A program made the position numbers and the translations under genes. From assembly GCF_008831285.2 (NCBI RefSeq), contig NC_045145.1:19900802-19964801 (forward strand): a DNA stretch of 64,000 nucleotides, in the 5' to 3' direction. The stretch comes from Nymphaea colorata (lineage: Eukaryota; Streptophyta; Magnoliopsida; Nymphaeales; Nymphaeaceae). This document shows, one piece after another, positions 1-13,050 of this stretch. Under the pieces are notes generated by a model. That model saw only the letters and a list, made by a program, of their open reading frames with translations, had not been told where the DNA came from and searched no databases. Position 1 is the stretch's first letter. The number at the start of each line of letters is the position of its first letter.

Positions 1-2415
1 AAGAGTTTCGTGTTGTTCCTAACATCATGATGCTTGGACAGTAAAAGTGTAATCTCGCGAGCCGTAGAATATGGATTTCACTCAAGCCATCTTCAAACTA
101 TAATAACAAGATTAATGCTCATCAAATACGCAATTGTTCAATATCAGGTTCTGGACCTAACTAATATTGATTCCTAAACTATTTGTTGATACGAAGTACT
201 CCAGCAATCCACCACCATTCGAGAGTCTAACTTGGTACATCCCAGCCTGTCTTGTGGCTGGCTTTGCTTTGCACCTAATAATTCCACGAACAACTAAAAT
301 TGGCAGTATAGAAAATCCGTATATAAGCTCTTCAAGATTTGCAAGAACCACCGTGGTAGTGCTAACTTTGAATTTTAGATATATAAAAGTAGATCTTCCC
401 TTTCTTAATTAAATCACAAACCAGCCGTCTGTCATGATCCTAGACTTGTATCTTTATGAATTTAGTGCTTGGCAGAGGTTCACTTCTCCCAGAGGTGCTC
501 CATTCAATCACACAGTTCCTGTTGGTCCTTCCGGTTTATAAAATTGAGTATGGCAGTGGTGGTGGATTCTGCTACCACTTGCGAGTTTTTGGTGGCCCTG
601 CACCGCAGGCGTCCGACTCCGTGTGGGGTCCTGCACCACTACACCCATTTGAGAGACCGGCCAATATGTGTGGTACAGTTAGAAAATGAGAATCCATTTT
701 CTTGCTCTGCAGTTGTTACAATCATGGAGGTCGTAGTAGTTCTGTGTCTCAGTTGTGGGGCTCATTTCATATACAGGCTGCTGAAGTCCTCTGCCAACAA
801 ACCGAAAGCGAGGGTGATGCACGCAACAGATATGTACCGAGAAGAAAAGAAGGGGAAGTTGGGCAATTGTGAGGATTTTCTAAAAAGAAAAGTTTTTCCC
901 GGACTTTTAATTTTTTTACGACATTTTTTTTCTTCTTGTAGCCAAGAAGGCTCTCATTTTTCTGCCCCGAATGGTCATTATATCTCAATACACAACTTTT
1001 CATTCACACGGCAGTGCATATAACCAACTTTGTCACTGCCCGGCCGCCACTTGGTACCTAGTACTTGGCTTGACTTGGGCCCGAGGTTAGGATTCAAAAA
1101 AAGAGACCCGGGCCAGCACGATAAGCTTCGATCGGGCCACATAATGATTTTTTTTAATTTTTTATTACTTTATATATATTTATAATATTTTATTATAATT
1201 ATTTATTTTTATCTATTATTTTATAAAATATTTTTTAATGTAATCGGGCTGGGCCCGAGTTTCAGACGTCGGCCAGCCCGGACTCAACTTGTTATCGGGC
1301 CCGGACTCAACTTGTTATCGGGCCCGGCCGACCGGCCCGATGCTAACGCAAGCCCCATCCAGTTTTTAGCGGGAAATTAAGATGTCTAATTAAGTTGGAA
1401 GGAGTTGAAGAGTTTTACACCCAGCCGTGCGTTTCGTAACATGAATTTCCAAGTGCTTTTGATAGCTTTCCTTGGAAAGAGAAGCTTTGTGAATTGGGCT
1501 CAACAAGTTATGTTAAGGATACCATGCAAGAATATGACCGTGTCCCTTTATGCTTCATTGCAAGCTGATCATCCACACTCCCTTGGCAAAACATTTTCCA
1601 AAAATTGGAGTTGAACTTTGCTGCCAATTTCTCTTACACCACCAACTATGGAAGCTGTGTGGGTTTTTTCTTCCAATACTCAGCCTCACTACATTATAGT
1701 TCCCATTTTATGTTAGTTTTGTAAGTAAGGTTAAGCAGCACCATGCTGCCTTTCAACATTCTCGGATCACCAAAATGAAGCAGTTTGCAACTTTCCATAA
1801 AATCTGCCATAAAAGTCGGGGTAGGTTTGATAAAACACCTTTCAAGATGTTCACTGAATATGCCTCAATCTTTGGACTATATTCAAGAAACAATTGCATC
1901 ATGTTTTGCTTGTCAAATAGAACCTACAGAAACTTTGATCAATATTTTCACAGTAATTTCAATTTGTATGCCTGCAGTCTAAGTGCTCTACCATTAGGTT
2001 GTCTACTTGAGCAACAACTTATTACCTTGGAGGGCTAAGAAACAGAGAACCGAAGATAAAATATCTAGCGATGGCCACAACAGCTGCTAATCTGACTTGG
2101 TTCACATTCATTCTACGTCACACCGACATATTTTATGTGCATCCTCCTATTACCAACTTTGCTAACTTTAACTGCTCTCCATCTTATTGGTAAACCCGTT
2201 TTCACATGTCAAAACACGTCCAAGTTGATTTACATTATATCAAGGAAAAAGTGGGTAAAATACTCTTTAGATATTTGTTAAAGCACTAATTTGGATGATC
2301 ATTTTGTTGATCTTCGACATGTACAAACCGAAACCTTCTCCATGAGTGAATGAATCCGCCGGAGAATATGAACAATCGTTTATGATCGTCATTGCTTGTG
2401 GTCCCGCCAATACTT
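1..2415. other. Intergenic stretch without a recognisable gene
   Basis: Only short open frames occur here and none shows a protein family I recognise. The 1.0-1.35 kb part alternates GC-rich segments rich in GGGCCCGG-type words with an AT-only core at about 1146-1240, which looks like a degenerate non-autonomous transposon. The rest is AT-rich with no motif I can name. Confidence 0.5.
1278..1323 (+). repeat. Tandem duplication, 23-bp unit x2
   Basis: The unit beginning CCGGACTCAACTTGTTATCG occurs twice head to tail with a period of 23 bp and no visible mismatch. It sits at the edge of a GC-rich, repeat-like segment with many GGGCC words. Confidence 0.85.
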
Positions 2416-2420
2416 TAAGG

Positions 2421-2554
2421 GAGTTGTTTGGCAATTGAAGATTGTAAGTGTTCCATGAATTTGATCTAAGATTGAAGCAGATTCATGGACCATATGTTCT
2501 AGTACTCACTCATAGAACATTCACATAGTGTTTCCACTACTGCCAAACGAGCTC
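2421..2554. mobile_element. Small MITE-like element with TTTGGCA inverted ends
   Basis: The left end reads GAGTTGTTTGGCAA and the reverse complement of the right end reads GAGCTCGTTTGGCA, matching apart from a one-base indel and a substitution. The pentamer TAAGG flanks both sides (2416-2420 and 2555-2559) as a possible target-site duplication. An internal hairpin is formed by CCATGAAT and ATTCATGG. It is 134 bp long with no coding capacity. A related element lies near 33.32-33.45 kb. The superfamily is uncertain; TTTGGCA-type ends are common among hAT-like MITEs. Confidence 0.5.
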
Positions 2555-3231
2555 TAAGGAGCTATTTGAGAACTTTTACTGTACCATGCATCTGCTTTAA
2601 AAATCAAGCATGTTCATGAATTACTTTTTAAAATGTGCAATGAATCTAACTAATTTTTGGGTTAGATATATGACACCTTAATATAATATTCCTACTCCCA
2701 ATGGCCCCACAGAATCACAAGCCTGACAATATGTCGATGAGAGATCAAAGATAACAGTCAAGAGATCACGATTATTGTCTCATCACCTTATTTCCCAGTT
2801 CTCTTGAGTTGTCTATTTTGTGGATTTAAATCATGAATCGTATACGTCGTGTGTGTTTCCACAAACATATATGCATACATATTCAAGTGTTTCTAGACAT
2901 AGATATACTGAAAAAAAGAGGAGAGGGAGATAGAGAGATCTAGTTTTTGGGCATGCATGAATTCAACAAGAACCAAACCGTATTAAAACAGGTCCTCATT
3001 CCTTTAAACTTGTTGTAAGGCCATTCCAAAAATGAAATCGCAACGGACAAACACAGCCGAAAACTAAATCAAGTATACATATTTGACCGATGGTCAACTT
3101 TAAGGGGCATATATGAAAAAACTAAAAACAAATGAAGTTTACATAATAAGTAAACTAATTTTTTGTGGGCTGATGTGCACCGGTTGAGTCAGGATTTTCT
3201 TTAGTGGCAGGCTGACAGTCTAACCTCTGAA

Positions 3232-3420
3232 TCCGGGTAGGGCCAAACTGAATTCTAATACAAAAAATACATTACGCAATTAAAAAATATTATTTTTTTC
3301 AATGTAAAAAAAAAAATCATTGGCTGGGGTGGAGCCATGGCCTAGGCGCCCCCCCTTCCCTCCGCCCCTGCTGATGTGGGCAATTGCTGACACTAGCTAC
3401 AATGTAGCTTCGCCTCTGAT
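3232..3420. repeat. Dispersed repeat with GCCATGGCCTAGGCGCCCCC core
   Basis: The words GGGTAGGGCCAAACTGA and GCCATGGCCTAGGCGCCCCC recur in the same order at 53952-54045, separated in both places by an AT-rich tract, so this is a dispersed repeat. A TGTGGGCAATTGC word typical of the second repeat family follows near 3376. No coding potential is seen. Confidence 0.55.
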
Positions 3421-3482
3421 TGACTCAAGATTAAGCTCATGTTCGATCACTTTATAGTGGCAGTTTCCTGCTGCCAATCAAA

Positions 3483-3655
3483 GCGGAGCCAGAAAATTTT
3501 AACTAAAGGGTATTAGTTATAAAATTTTTAGTTTTTCACTTTTCGGGGTCACCAATAAATAAAATTTCTACAATATCAATATAAAGTAGAAATTTTCTGT
3601 GGGTCTGCATGCACACTTGCCCACCTGGTGCCTACACCTGCCTTGGCTCCTACTG
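3483..3655. repeat. Member of the GCGGAGCCA / CCCACC dispersed repeat family
   Basis: It begins near GCGGAGCCAGAAAATTTT and ends near a TTGCCCACCTGG...TTGGCTCC segment, the same arrangement seen around 5.0, 36.9 and 51.3 kb. The interior is AT-rich with no open frame of interest. The ends are approximate. Confidence 0.45.
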
Positions 3656-5004
3656 CCAATCCACAAACATAAAGTTAGAGTCTATGATCATGTGGAAACT
3701 GGCCTATCGACGTGTGCGGAAATCTTAATTATGTCTTAAGCTGTCCAAAAGTTTAGCCACTACCTCACCTATGAAATGAAAGTTATAATATCTAAAAAAC
3801 ACACACACACAAAGAAACAGGATGCAATTAATTACATACAGCATTTTACAGTTTGAACTAGATAGCAATAATTATAATCTGTCCTCAAATTTTTGAAACA
3901 ACGTTTTTAGATCATATATCTTAAGAATATGTGTTCTAAAAATGCAATGTTTTCCTTATCAATGCCTGCTTACGAAACAATCTATTCAATTCGTCAGGTC
4001 AAAAAGGCATAAAATGTGAATGATACCCGCTTTATGAATTGAACAAGAGCACGGGCTGTTCTGATTTGTACAACTGGACGAGTCACTACCCACTAAATTC
4101 GCTTTTCTCCAAACATATATCTTAATGCAACAAACATGCAACCTTTTATGGATGGCCGGCAAGTTGGGAAGTAAGCCCATAAGTGAGGCAGCTTTTTGGA
4201 AAGTTATTACTGTTAGGAAGCATGCGGTGGAGACGCCGAACTCAATGGGATGCTTGGATTCATACGCCGATTCAGGTGGAGAACTCGATATTAAGTTGTT
4301 AACTACACCTTAATGCAATTTTGGCCATTAAAAAATCTCACTAGTTGGATTCAGATCCAATAAAATAAGTGACCTGAATGCGAACCCAAATCATTTATCT
4401 AACTGAATATAGTAATTGAAAGACATTAACATGTTTCATACTTTTTCAAATGTTTTTTCTCGTAATACATTGATTGAGTAAGAGAAGTATTTTATCCTAC
4501 CACCCCACAAAAGGCCGGAACTCTTTCACCCTTCCTTTTATTCCCCAAGAAGTGTCAGGTTTACTTTTGGAGCATCGGAGTGTTGTCTCTTTTATATTTT
4601 AACTTGCATATCAGTAGCACAAGAAGTTGACACTATGAGCATTTGAAATCGAAGTTGACCATCTAACAACATTCGTCCTGTCTGTTATGCTGATCCAGTC
4701 AGGGATACTGGGGTGAACAATTTATTGTGCTGAACATGAATTAAGTACTGATCTGTCACAGCCTTCAAGGTCGACTTGTTATATAAATCAATTGGTTCAT
4801 GAAACAAGGCAGAACTTGCAATGTCTTAACTGAATAACTTGAGCTCGTCTTATCACAAACATATTGAGCTGAAGTTGTGCTACTTCGTTAAGGTTGTGTT
4901 TGTTTCACCACGAATCTGAAATCTACAGTGAGATTCATGGATCTAAGATAAGACCCACCCCCTCCCCATCTCCATCTAACCTTATATCTCGTAGTAGAGC
5001 TACA

Positions 5005-5172
5005 TGTAGGCTGGCATGGGCAGTTGCTCATGCCAACAACAAAATTTTTATTTATTTTTACATAAATGACTTATAATTATTTACTTATTTATATATATTA
5101 TACCCTTTCAAAAATGAGAATTTCCACAACAATGCTTCATAGCCAAAAAATTTTGGCTCTGCCAGTGCTTAT
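5005..5172. repeat. Member of the same dispersed repeat family
   Basis: Reads GGCATGGGCAGTTGCTCATGCC at one side and AAAATTTTGGCTCTGCC at the other, the complement of the GGCGGAGCCA end. A long AT-only stretch lies between. The ends are approximate. Confidence 0.4.
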
Positions 5173-5935
5173 ATCTATGGTTTTTAACAAGTAACTTGGT
5201 ACACTGAAGATCTCCCAAAACATACCTTTATGGATAAAAAAAGAAATATACGTTTTTTTAAATAATAGAAATTGCAACAGACTTCAAAATGACAAAATAT
5301 CAACGAATCAAACAATGTACGTAACTATGACTCATATATGCTTACTTAATTTTACTTGAAATGGAGCACAAAATTCAATATGAAAAAAAAATACAAAACC
5401 ATATAACAAAATTTTGAGATGTGCAGTCATAGCAAGAAAAACCTATACCATATACCATCCAATCGCCATTGACCCAGACTTAACATCCATTGCAACTAAT
5501 TGAATTCCATTAATTAAATCAAACACCAACTTAATTATATCCAAACATTTGACATCACTAACCTGTTTCACCGGCTTCTATAGTTCAAGCGCAATTGGAG
5601 GAAATCTTTCCCGTGAAATCGTCATTTACAGGCACACCGCTCTGCAATATTATTTTTGTAATGTAAGACATTCCGCTACATAGTTTTTAATTGGATATCG
5701 AAATCAAGATCAAATGATAATAGCGTAAAGTCCCTCAAACAAATGTTTGAGACGATATGAGCAAAACTGACAAAAAACTTTTCTATGTGATCCCTTACTT
5801 TCTTGTTTGATCATTTTGAGCAAGATAATGGCCCAACAATGTTGCTCCAGGCCGACTGCTGTGTTATGCCATAACATGGGGAACAGAAGGCCCTATCCTA
5901 CGAACACAAGCCCTAGAGTCCATTGTCAAGCAAGG

Positions 5936-6031
5936 GCAGTCACATGTGGGCAATTGCCCACACAATTTAATAAATTCTTTTTATGGCGATTGTCCATTGA
6001 CCAAATATGTCTGGCTCCACCATTAACTGTC
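5936..6031. repeat. Short member of the TGTGGGCAATTGCCCACAC repeat family
   Basis: Contains the near-palindrome TGTGGGCAATTGCCCACAC (about 5945-5963) and, about 50 bp on, TGGCTCCACCA. Both words are diagnostic of the family seen at 36.9 and 51.3 kb. Confidence 0.45.
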
Positions 6032-6299
6032 AGGGCTTATCGAGCTGAGCCTCTCAGATTTTAAATGTCGGGTTGGCCCGAGGTCGGGTCGGGTGGGCTT
6101 GATGTGCGGGCTTGCTTTCGAGACTTTTTTTTATAAATAAAACATGATATTGCCAGTGATATGAAATTTGTTAAAGGTGAGACTGTTTTCAATAATATAA
6201 CGAGCTTCTGCCGGTAAATTTCTCTGAACTTTATTGGCCAAAGTTTTCCCGCCCTGGCTGGCGTTGATCAGGATTTGGAACGACGGAAGGCTAAAAGGC

Positions 6300-8716
6300 T
6301 CTGCCTCTCGTTTTTTGCTGGATCGCCTGGCGAGAGATTCAACTGGCAGCGGAGTTCTCTATCTCCCTCTTCTTTCTTTGTTTATGGTGTTTGAGAATAT
6401 CTGAAACGCTTCTTCTTCTTCTTCTTCGCCCTTTAATCGGTTGTTGTTCTTTTATTCTCCGTCCCTCCCTTCCCCAAACCTCCTCGTGTAGTACATTGAT
6501 CGTGTAATCAGTGTCCATGAAGAACATGAAAAGCCCTAGGAACTTGATGGTGTTTCAATTGACGAAAACGGGAACCCAAGTCACGATTTAAATGATGAAC
6601 GTGATCGGATGACCTCGTCCCTGGCATCCATGAACATCGGTATTTCTGGTTTTTCTTTCTGGCTCTTTACATTTTCAAACGAATGTTATGTTTGCGTTTT
6701 CGAATATAGGTCGACATATGGAAGAAACACACTTTGGCACACTTCTATTCTCCTTTTACTAGCGCATTCATTTGACTTCTCAAGTGTAGGACATTGTTTG
6801 CTCATTTGATTGTTCAAGAAATCGCGTGAATCGTGGAATCCGTGAATAAGAATCGGAAGATTTTCAAAGGTATCATTAAAAGAAAACGGGACTTGTTGGT
6901 GAATTTTCGGATTTTCAAATATTTGTATTAGAAAGCTAAGGAACTTAATTTATGTAATTTGTTTCGAGTATGATTCATGTCTTCCCTACCATGTGATAGA
7001 GATAAAACCATCTCGTTGTGACCTCCCATATTTTTCACATCAGGGGTTCTTACTTTTCTGTCAGTTCATGATGTAGATTCATGTAGTCGGACTTTCAGTC
7101 GGATCTTTTATGTTGTATTATATAAATTTCGAACTAATATCAGTCTTACTGGAATAGTGTTTGCATGATCTCTGTTTTCATGCTTGCTCCTCAAGGAACT
7201 AGGTTCAGCATAACTGAGTTTTGGCGCCTGGGAGTTGTTACAATTAGCTTGTTGATTTATAGTTTGATGGAGTGTTAAAATTGGTCGAGCTTGTAATGGA
7301 CGTGTAACTTGACCCAGTTCCTGGACGACCATATCATAGAGAAGTATCTAGGTTGGATCTCTTTCTTAAAACTACTGGACCGTTGTGCCAATACAGAAAA
7401 ATTTTGTGATTGATGTCAGGTTCAAGCATGTGCCTCTTGATATATCCAAGTGCTTCAAAGACTTCACATCTATTTCCACTAATTTAGATGCAATAATCAA
7501 CATATTTGAATGTGATTCTTTTCAAGTATTTCAGTTGCTATTTTTTAGATAGTGCTAGGATTAAGAACAAGTGGTGCATCTATCCATTTTACTATTTTAC
7601 ATTCGACTATACAGAAAAGAAACCACATTCTGTGTTTGTTTAGTTGCTTGTGCATCTACTCATTGAAGCACAATAACAGCCACTTTGAGCTTCAAGTTAT
7701 TACCTTTTACGTCAAAAACTGTCAGTCTGCCTTTTTCTCTGACCATTTCCGATGTTTGAAAAATGTTTTTACGTGTTGAAGCTTTTGATCCATGTTTGTC
7801 GCAATTTCTTATTTCATGGATAGAGAAAAGGACAGAGGTGAGAAGGCATCAAACTGGAGATGATGGATATCACATTTGAGCAAAGAAATATTTACGTGCC
7901 CCTGCTTCTGATTCTAAGGTACATTTTACCATGTCTAACAGCAAGACGGTGTCCCAGTAATTTCCATCAAAATATTTTCTGTCAGCCATCTACGATCATT
8001 TGCAAATATGGGTCTTTGTTCAACTATGTTCGGGGCTCCAGCCACCTTATATGACTTCCTAAGAAGGCATTTTCTTTCTTTCTCTCTAGGTGATTTTGTA
8101 CTTCCACGATATCATGTCAGTTATATTGCTGGATTTGCAACAAGTAAATGGTGCAGGAAGCTCATTTATGTTTTATCTATGCAATATGCATATACGTTAT
8201 ACACTTTTGCCTGTTTGAACTGGTAAATAGGCGGGGTTTCAATTCTCTGTTTACTGAGTCCTGATGCCCAGATTCGAGAGTGATTGCCCGATAACTTCAT
8301 TGTGCCAGATGTCATTTGTTCTCCCAGATAAAGGCAGCAGGATAAATGCATCATAGGATCCCTGTATCTGCAGCACGCTTCACTTGATATGTCTGAATAT
8401 TTAAAGTCTGTTGCAGTTTTACATGTTTTTCTTGCTTTATATTTGATATAGTTCTTAACATTTTTCATCATGCCACCGAACCTTGTATCAAATGATGTAA
8501 CTTGCCAGGCAATCTTACGTCTCTTTTGAACCACTTACTCTTGGGTTTCATTTTGCCCTTATTGTACATGAACCCTAATGATAGCTGCGTCATCTGAATT
8601 TTTGCATGTACTTCATATTGAAATAAACATAGATTTTCTATCAATATTTTGTATTGACTGTTAGTCCTTTTCATGCTTTTCCTCAATGAGTGTGCCTTTA
8701 TTCTGTGTCTCTGTGA

Positions 8717-8751
<35 letters not shown>

Positions 8752-10160
8752 GAGAGAAAGAGAATTCAACTCTGTTACTAGCTATTCATAATGTTGAAGG
8801 ATTTGTTTTGGCTTGTGTCTATGGATAACTACAAACTCATGCACTCAATGCACTGTCAGTTGTTGCTAATAGCAATGAACCTTGCACATATGTCATGAAT
8901 ATAATAAGGAACTCTGGGTAGGCCATCAAACATTTGGTTTGGTAATTTTAAGCTTGCATGGTATTGCAATAAACATTATTTGACACAAGGTTACCATTAA
9001 CTTTGCTGCAAAAGTTAATCAGTTTGGCTTCTTTCATATTGTTGTCTACTATCTGCCCTTTGCAAGGAAGGATGTCTTCAAATTGTGTATTCCTAATGAG
9101 ACCATCCCGAGACAATGATGCACATTCACTTCCCATCTGAAACCATCTTCAGGAAAATGTGGGCATTGGACCCAAACTTGTGCCAAGTATAGCAAAGCTC
9201 GTGAGATTTGATCAGAGGCAGGAAAGTCTTGTGTCAAGTGTCTCTGTATTCTCAATGTTTTAAGTTTTTTGCCTTCAATTTGACCATATATTAGTGACCT
9301 AGATCTCTGATTTGATAGCATTGGTGATTGGATGTTTAAATGGTGTTCAGTGTTAATCGTTTTGTTAAGTCATAGATTTTTGATGTTCTCAGAATGATTG
9401 GTTTAGGTTACAAAAACTTGTGTACATGTTAAATTATCTAGCGTCGATTGATTTTTATCATATTTACTATTTAGATTACATGCATATCATTAAGGACTCG
9501 CACTATGAAGCTTTAGGGTTCCTTACAGGTTTGTAAACTGCTTTTCCCAGATTCTGGCCTCATTATTTATGTGCATCTTCCAGCTAGATTTAAGAGTTTG
9601 AGAGTTGTGTGTTGAAAAGTTATTCAGGTTTATAGCTCTGCCCAAGCAGTTCTCTTTTTGTTTGTGCACTTGCTTGTTTTATACATCATTAACTGGGGTT
9701 GGTCAGAGACCTGCTACATATGCAAATGGATGGTCCGCAGTAATGGAATTCTTGTCTTACTTTAACTTGTGTTAAGCTATCTCTTTCTAAGGGTATGATC
9801 TCTTACTGGCAGTTCATTAAACTAGTCTTAGAATCCTATTGACATCTGCATCTGATGTGAACAAGCAAGTAGAGAGATCAATTGGTCTCAGTTTGGATTC
9901 CAGATCGATTTGAGGGGGGGGGGAGACCAAGTTTGAGGTAAGTCTGCCTGCAAATTCTGAATCCTCATTAAATTTCGTCTAGTTACGTCCATCATCAAAT
10001 CACTTTGTATGCTCTGTCTCTGCCTTGCGCTTGCCTCTGTTTTTTCTGCCTTCAATTAACTTATAATTTGTGCTAATATTGGTGTTGCAATTTACGTGCA
10101 AAGGACTCCATATATTGCAGCATTACAAGGAGAGCTGTGCAGGTCATCCCATATCTTCAT
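6300..10160 (+). other. Possible unrecognised or decayed multi-exon transcription unit
   Basis: The plus strand is noticeably T-rich, as plant introns of a sense gene are, and begins with a TTC-repeat, UTR-like leader near 6360-6440. Exon-like open segments follow. At 6507-6638 a frame ends in RMTSSLASMNI before a GTATTT donor, but carries an in-frame TAG. At 7367-7552 a frame contains FVIDVRFKHVPLDISKCF. At about 9154-9260 a segment beginning ENVGIGPKLVPSIAKLVRF follows a CTTCAG acceptor. At 10103-10143 a short frame TPYIAALQGELCR is flanked by AG and GT. None matches a family I know and they have not been joined into a continuous frame. It could be a pseudogene, a non-coding RNA, or chance. 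Confidence 0.25.
8717..8763. repeat. Compound (TG)n(AG)n microsatellite
   Basis: A run of TG dinucleotides passes directly into AG dinucleotides and then an imperfect purine tract. Confidence 0.95.
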
Positions 10161-10164
10161 ATCC

Positions 10165-13050
10165 TAAGTTGACATCTAGTCGAATTCATATTGCACCTTC
10201 AAGGAAATAGGGTTGCACTGGCGAATTCATGTGTTGGTTTCTTGTAATTCGGAAGTCAAATCACGCTCTTTAACCAAAAACATGGTATATTATTTTAGAA
10301 AAAACAGCCATCCTGTTCTTACACTGACAAGAAATTGTGTGTATGGGTCAGATTCCATTTGTCAAAACACTAAATGGGCTATATTACAGTTATCGTCCGT
10401 TTGTTGTTGAAACAATTGGCGAGTATGAACTAATAGGGAAAACTTCATTTGTGGGGACATGGAATTAGCGAATGCTTCTGTAGGTTCTCTAGCGTAGATT
10501 CTCAGATAATGTCCAGGTCGCCAGCCTGATTAGTTCATCCCATAGCCCTTCCAGGTTGATGGATTGCCCATGGCTCTTTCCTCTCCAGGGCAGCCTGGCA
10601 AGCGATAGAGTATGCTAGTATCTTCCAGAAAGGAAATCAGAAAGGAGGGAAAGAATTCCTTTGCCCTCTATATCACTCTTGTTGCCATGTCAACTTCTGA
10701 AGAAGGAACCACGGCTTTCTCAGGATCTAAAGGTTGATTTATGTGCAGGCCCGCATGGGGTTATCTGTATCTTAGTTCCAAATCAGGCTTCGGGTGGGAG
10801 TGTCTTGCCTGACCAATTAGGAGGACGAGTATTTGTTTTCAAGATCTTTGGGCTTACAGTCATTCGAGAATTTTGTTTTGCAATTTTTAGTCACCAAAAA
10901 ACTTATAGTCCTCTTTTCTGAAATTATGTAGGCCTGCCTCCAAAAATACGAAGCAAAAATCTCTGCCAGACATTGTCAAAAGTAATATATCTGGAATTAT
11001 CGTTACGCATTTCAGCCTGTTCATGCAAGAGATTTGATGCTTGAATCCTCAGAGGGTACGGGTTTTTGTGAAGTAGAGCTTCTCCCGAGGGTGGTAAGAC
11101 ATTTTTTGCTTAAGGTTTGTTGAGTCTTAAGGCACCTATAGTGGTCGGCAGGCCGCCTTTCATCTTTCACTATCCCAGTTAACAGCGGGATCAGCTTGTT
11201 CTGCTAAGTATTCTGCTTCCCTTCAACCGTTGTCCTTTTCTTTTAATAGGGTACTCTTGTCTCATTGTTTGCTTACTCTCTGTTGCTCTTGTGATCTGAG
11301 CGTACTCCTTCCAATAGGTCAGGATCATGTCCAGGCTCATTGCTCATTCGCTTCAAGCCTGCTAGACACCCAAACTCTGGCTAGAGCTGGTTTAGCCAGC
11401 TAAGCATAGAGATGAGACGTTTTTTGTGAGAAACCCAACCGACTCTGTAATTCAAGTTTCTGTGTAAACTGGCCACGTTACACCATGGATCCCTGTCGGA
11501 ACAGGATGCTCTTATGCGAACCACGAGGTGGGGTTCTTTGCCTGTTGGTGTATGCAGACTTCCATCCCTAATTAGGTCAAATGTCCATTTTTTAGGGAAC
11601 AAAATCTGAAAGGGAAACTTGGGTTTGCCTTTACCGGGTTAGATCGCGGTCGCATATGATCAGTTGGGGGTGCACAAACAGTTGAAAAGGGTCCCTAATG
11701 TTCATGTTAGAGGGCTTGGTGGAGGCCGATCTGGGTCCCGCACAGAAGTAAACGCGCTGATGTCTGCAAATCCTGCCTTTCGTTGCAAAAGGGAAGGAGA
11801 ATACAGATCATCGCTACTAAATTAAGAGGTGCTAGCAAGAAACAATTCAACATTAGCGTTCAAAACGTTGCAGTTTGCAAAGACTGAAACTACGGAAAGC
11901 ATAATGTTCCCTATGTAGGAAAAGGTGTGGAACATTGTTCTTTTTCCAAAATACAGGTTCAGGCCTGGAAATGGTTTTATATGCATTAATGAAAATGCAC
12001 GGTATTTTGCACACATGGGTGTCTGACAGAATCTTGGAAAATGCAATTTCTTTTACTCATCAACCATCAAAATTGTGATAATAGGCCGCCTTTCCGTATC
12101 CACAAAGTATACAAACTATCAAGTTTTTAGAAGCTTGAACTGAAAATTTGTGGGAGAGTGCATAAGGTGAGTAAGTTGGGGTAATACCATAAACTATGAA
12201 CTTCACACATGGCTTACTACAACTAGCTTGGCTTGACCCTGCTACCCAGGTCCGATCCTGTCGAAGTTATTCCTTAGCCTACAAAGCTTAATCCAAGTTC
12301 TACATGGCAAGATAAAGTTTTTGCAGGACCTCAGCTATTTGCCGTAATTTGCAACTGGAAGCGGGACCGAGTGGCTGTTGCATTGTCCAGAGGTAGCGAG
12401 GATAGTGTGCAATGATGGTAGCAGGCACATCCCGGAACGGAAGGCCATGATATAGCAGAGTCTTCACTCCTCCAATGGGGTCTAGAGCACAGGGAGAATG
12501 AAGAGTTGATTCTTCGCATTTCTTCCAACAGCAAGGGCTGGATTAGGCGTCTTATGGGCTTGGCCTAGCAGATGGCATGACATTGGCAATAGAGCTTGTA
12601 ATCTCCGTGTGCTTAGAAATGCTATTCCAACATCAGTGGGAGGTGCGATTTTGAATTACAGGATGGTGGACGATAGATACTAAGTAGGCTGTGATCATTT
12701 CTGCTCCTGGTTTTGGTCTGGGTGTTCTTTTGGTTTTGTTTTGTACAGCGTTCTCTGTATGGCATTTCTGTATTGAGCAGCTGGGTCTAGCTGCTGGTGT
12801 GATATTTCTCTCGATGACATGCATCCTTTCGGTTTGTTCTTGGGAGGGATCTCCCACACAGATGTTTCATTGGAAGCTTTTGCAAAATAAACCCTAGGGC
12901 TTGGGAACCTCTTGGAAGGGCAAACATAAAACGAGGAAAATTTTGCTTGCGCCGAGCGGCTTTGGATACTCTATCTGCTTTGGAGATGATGGTTACGCGT
13001 GAAAAAAATTGTACTTCAACCGGTGTTTCGAAATATAAATAGCCCGAGAA
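10165..13050. other. Intergenic stretch, no assignable gene
   Basis: Base composition is mixed and there are several open frames of 60-90 codons on both strands. None has a motif, a plausible splice partner or a family resemblance that I can support. A run of ten G residues lies just upstream, at 9914-9923. Confidence 0.4.

Larger units (their letters stand above)
2560..6190. other. Intergenic stretch with dispersed repeats
   Basis: No gene was recognised. The stretch is AT-rich and contains several diverged copies of a repeat family marked by the words GGCGGAGCCA or its complement and TGTGGGCAATTGCCCACAC. Short open frames here are not conserved-looking. Confidence 0.5.
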
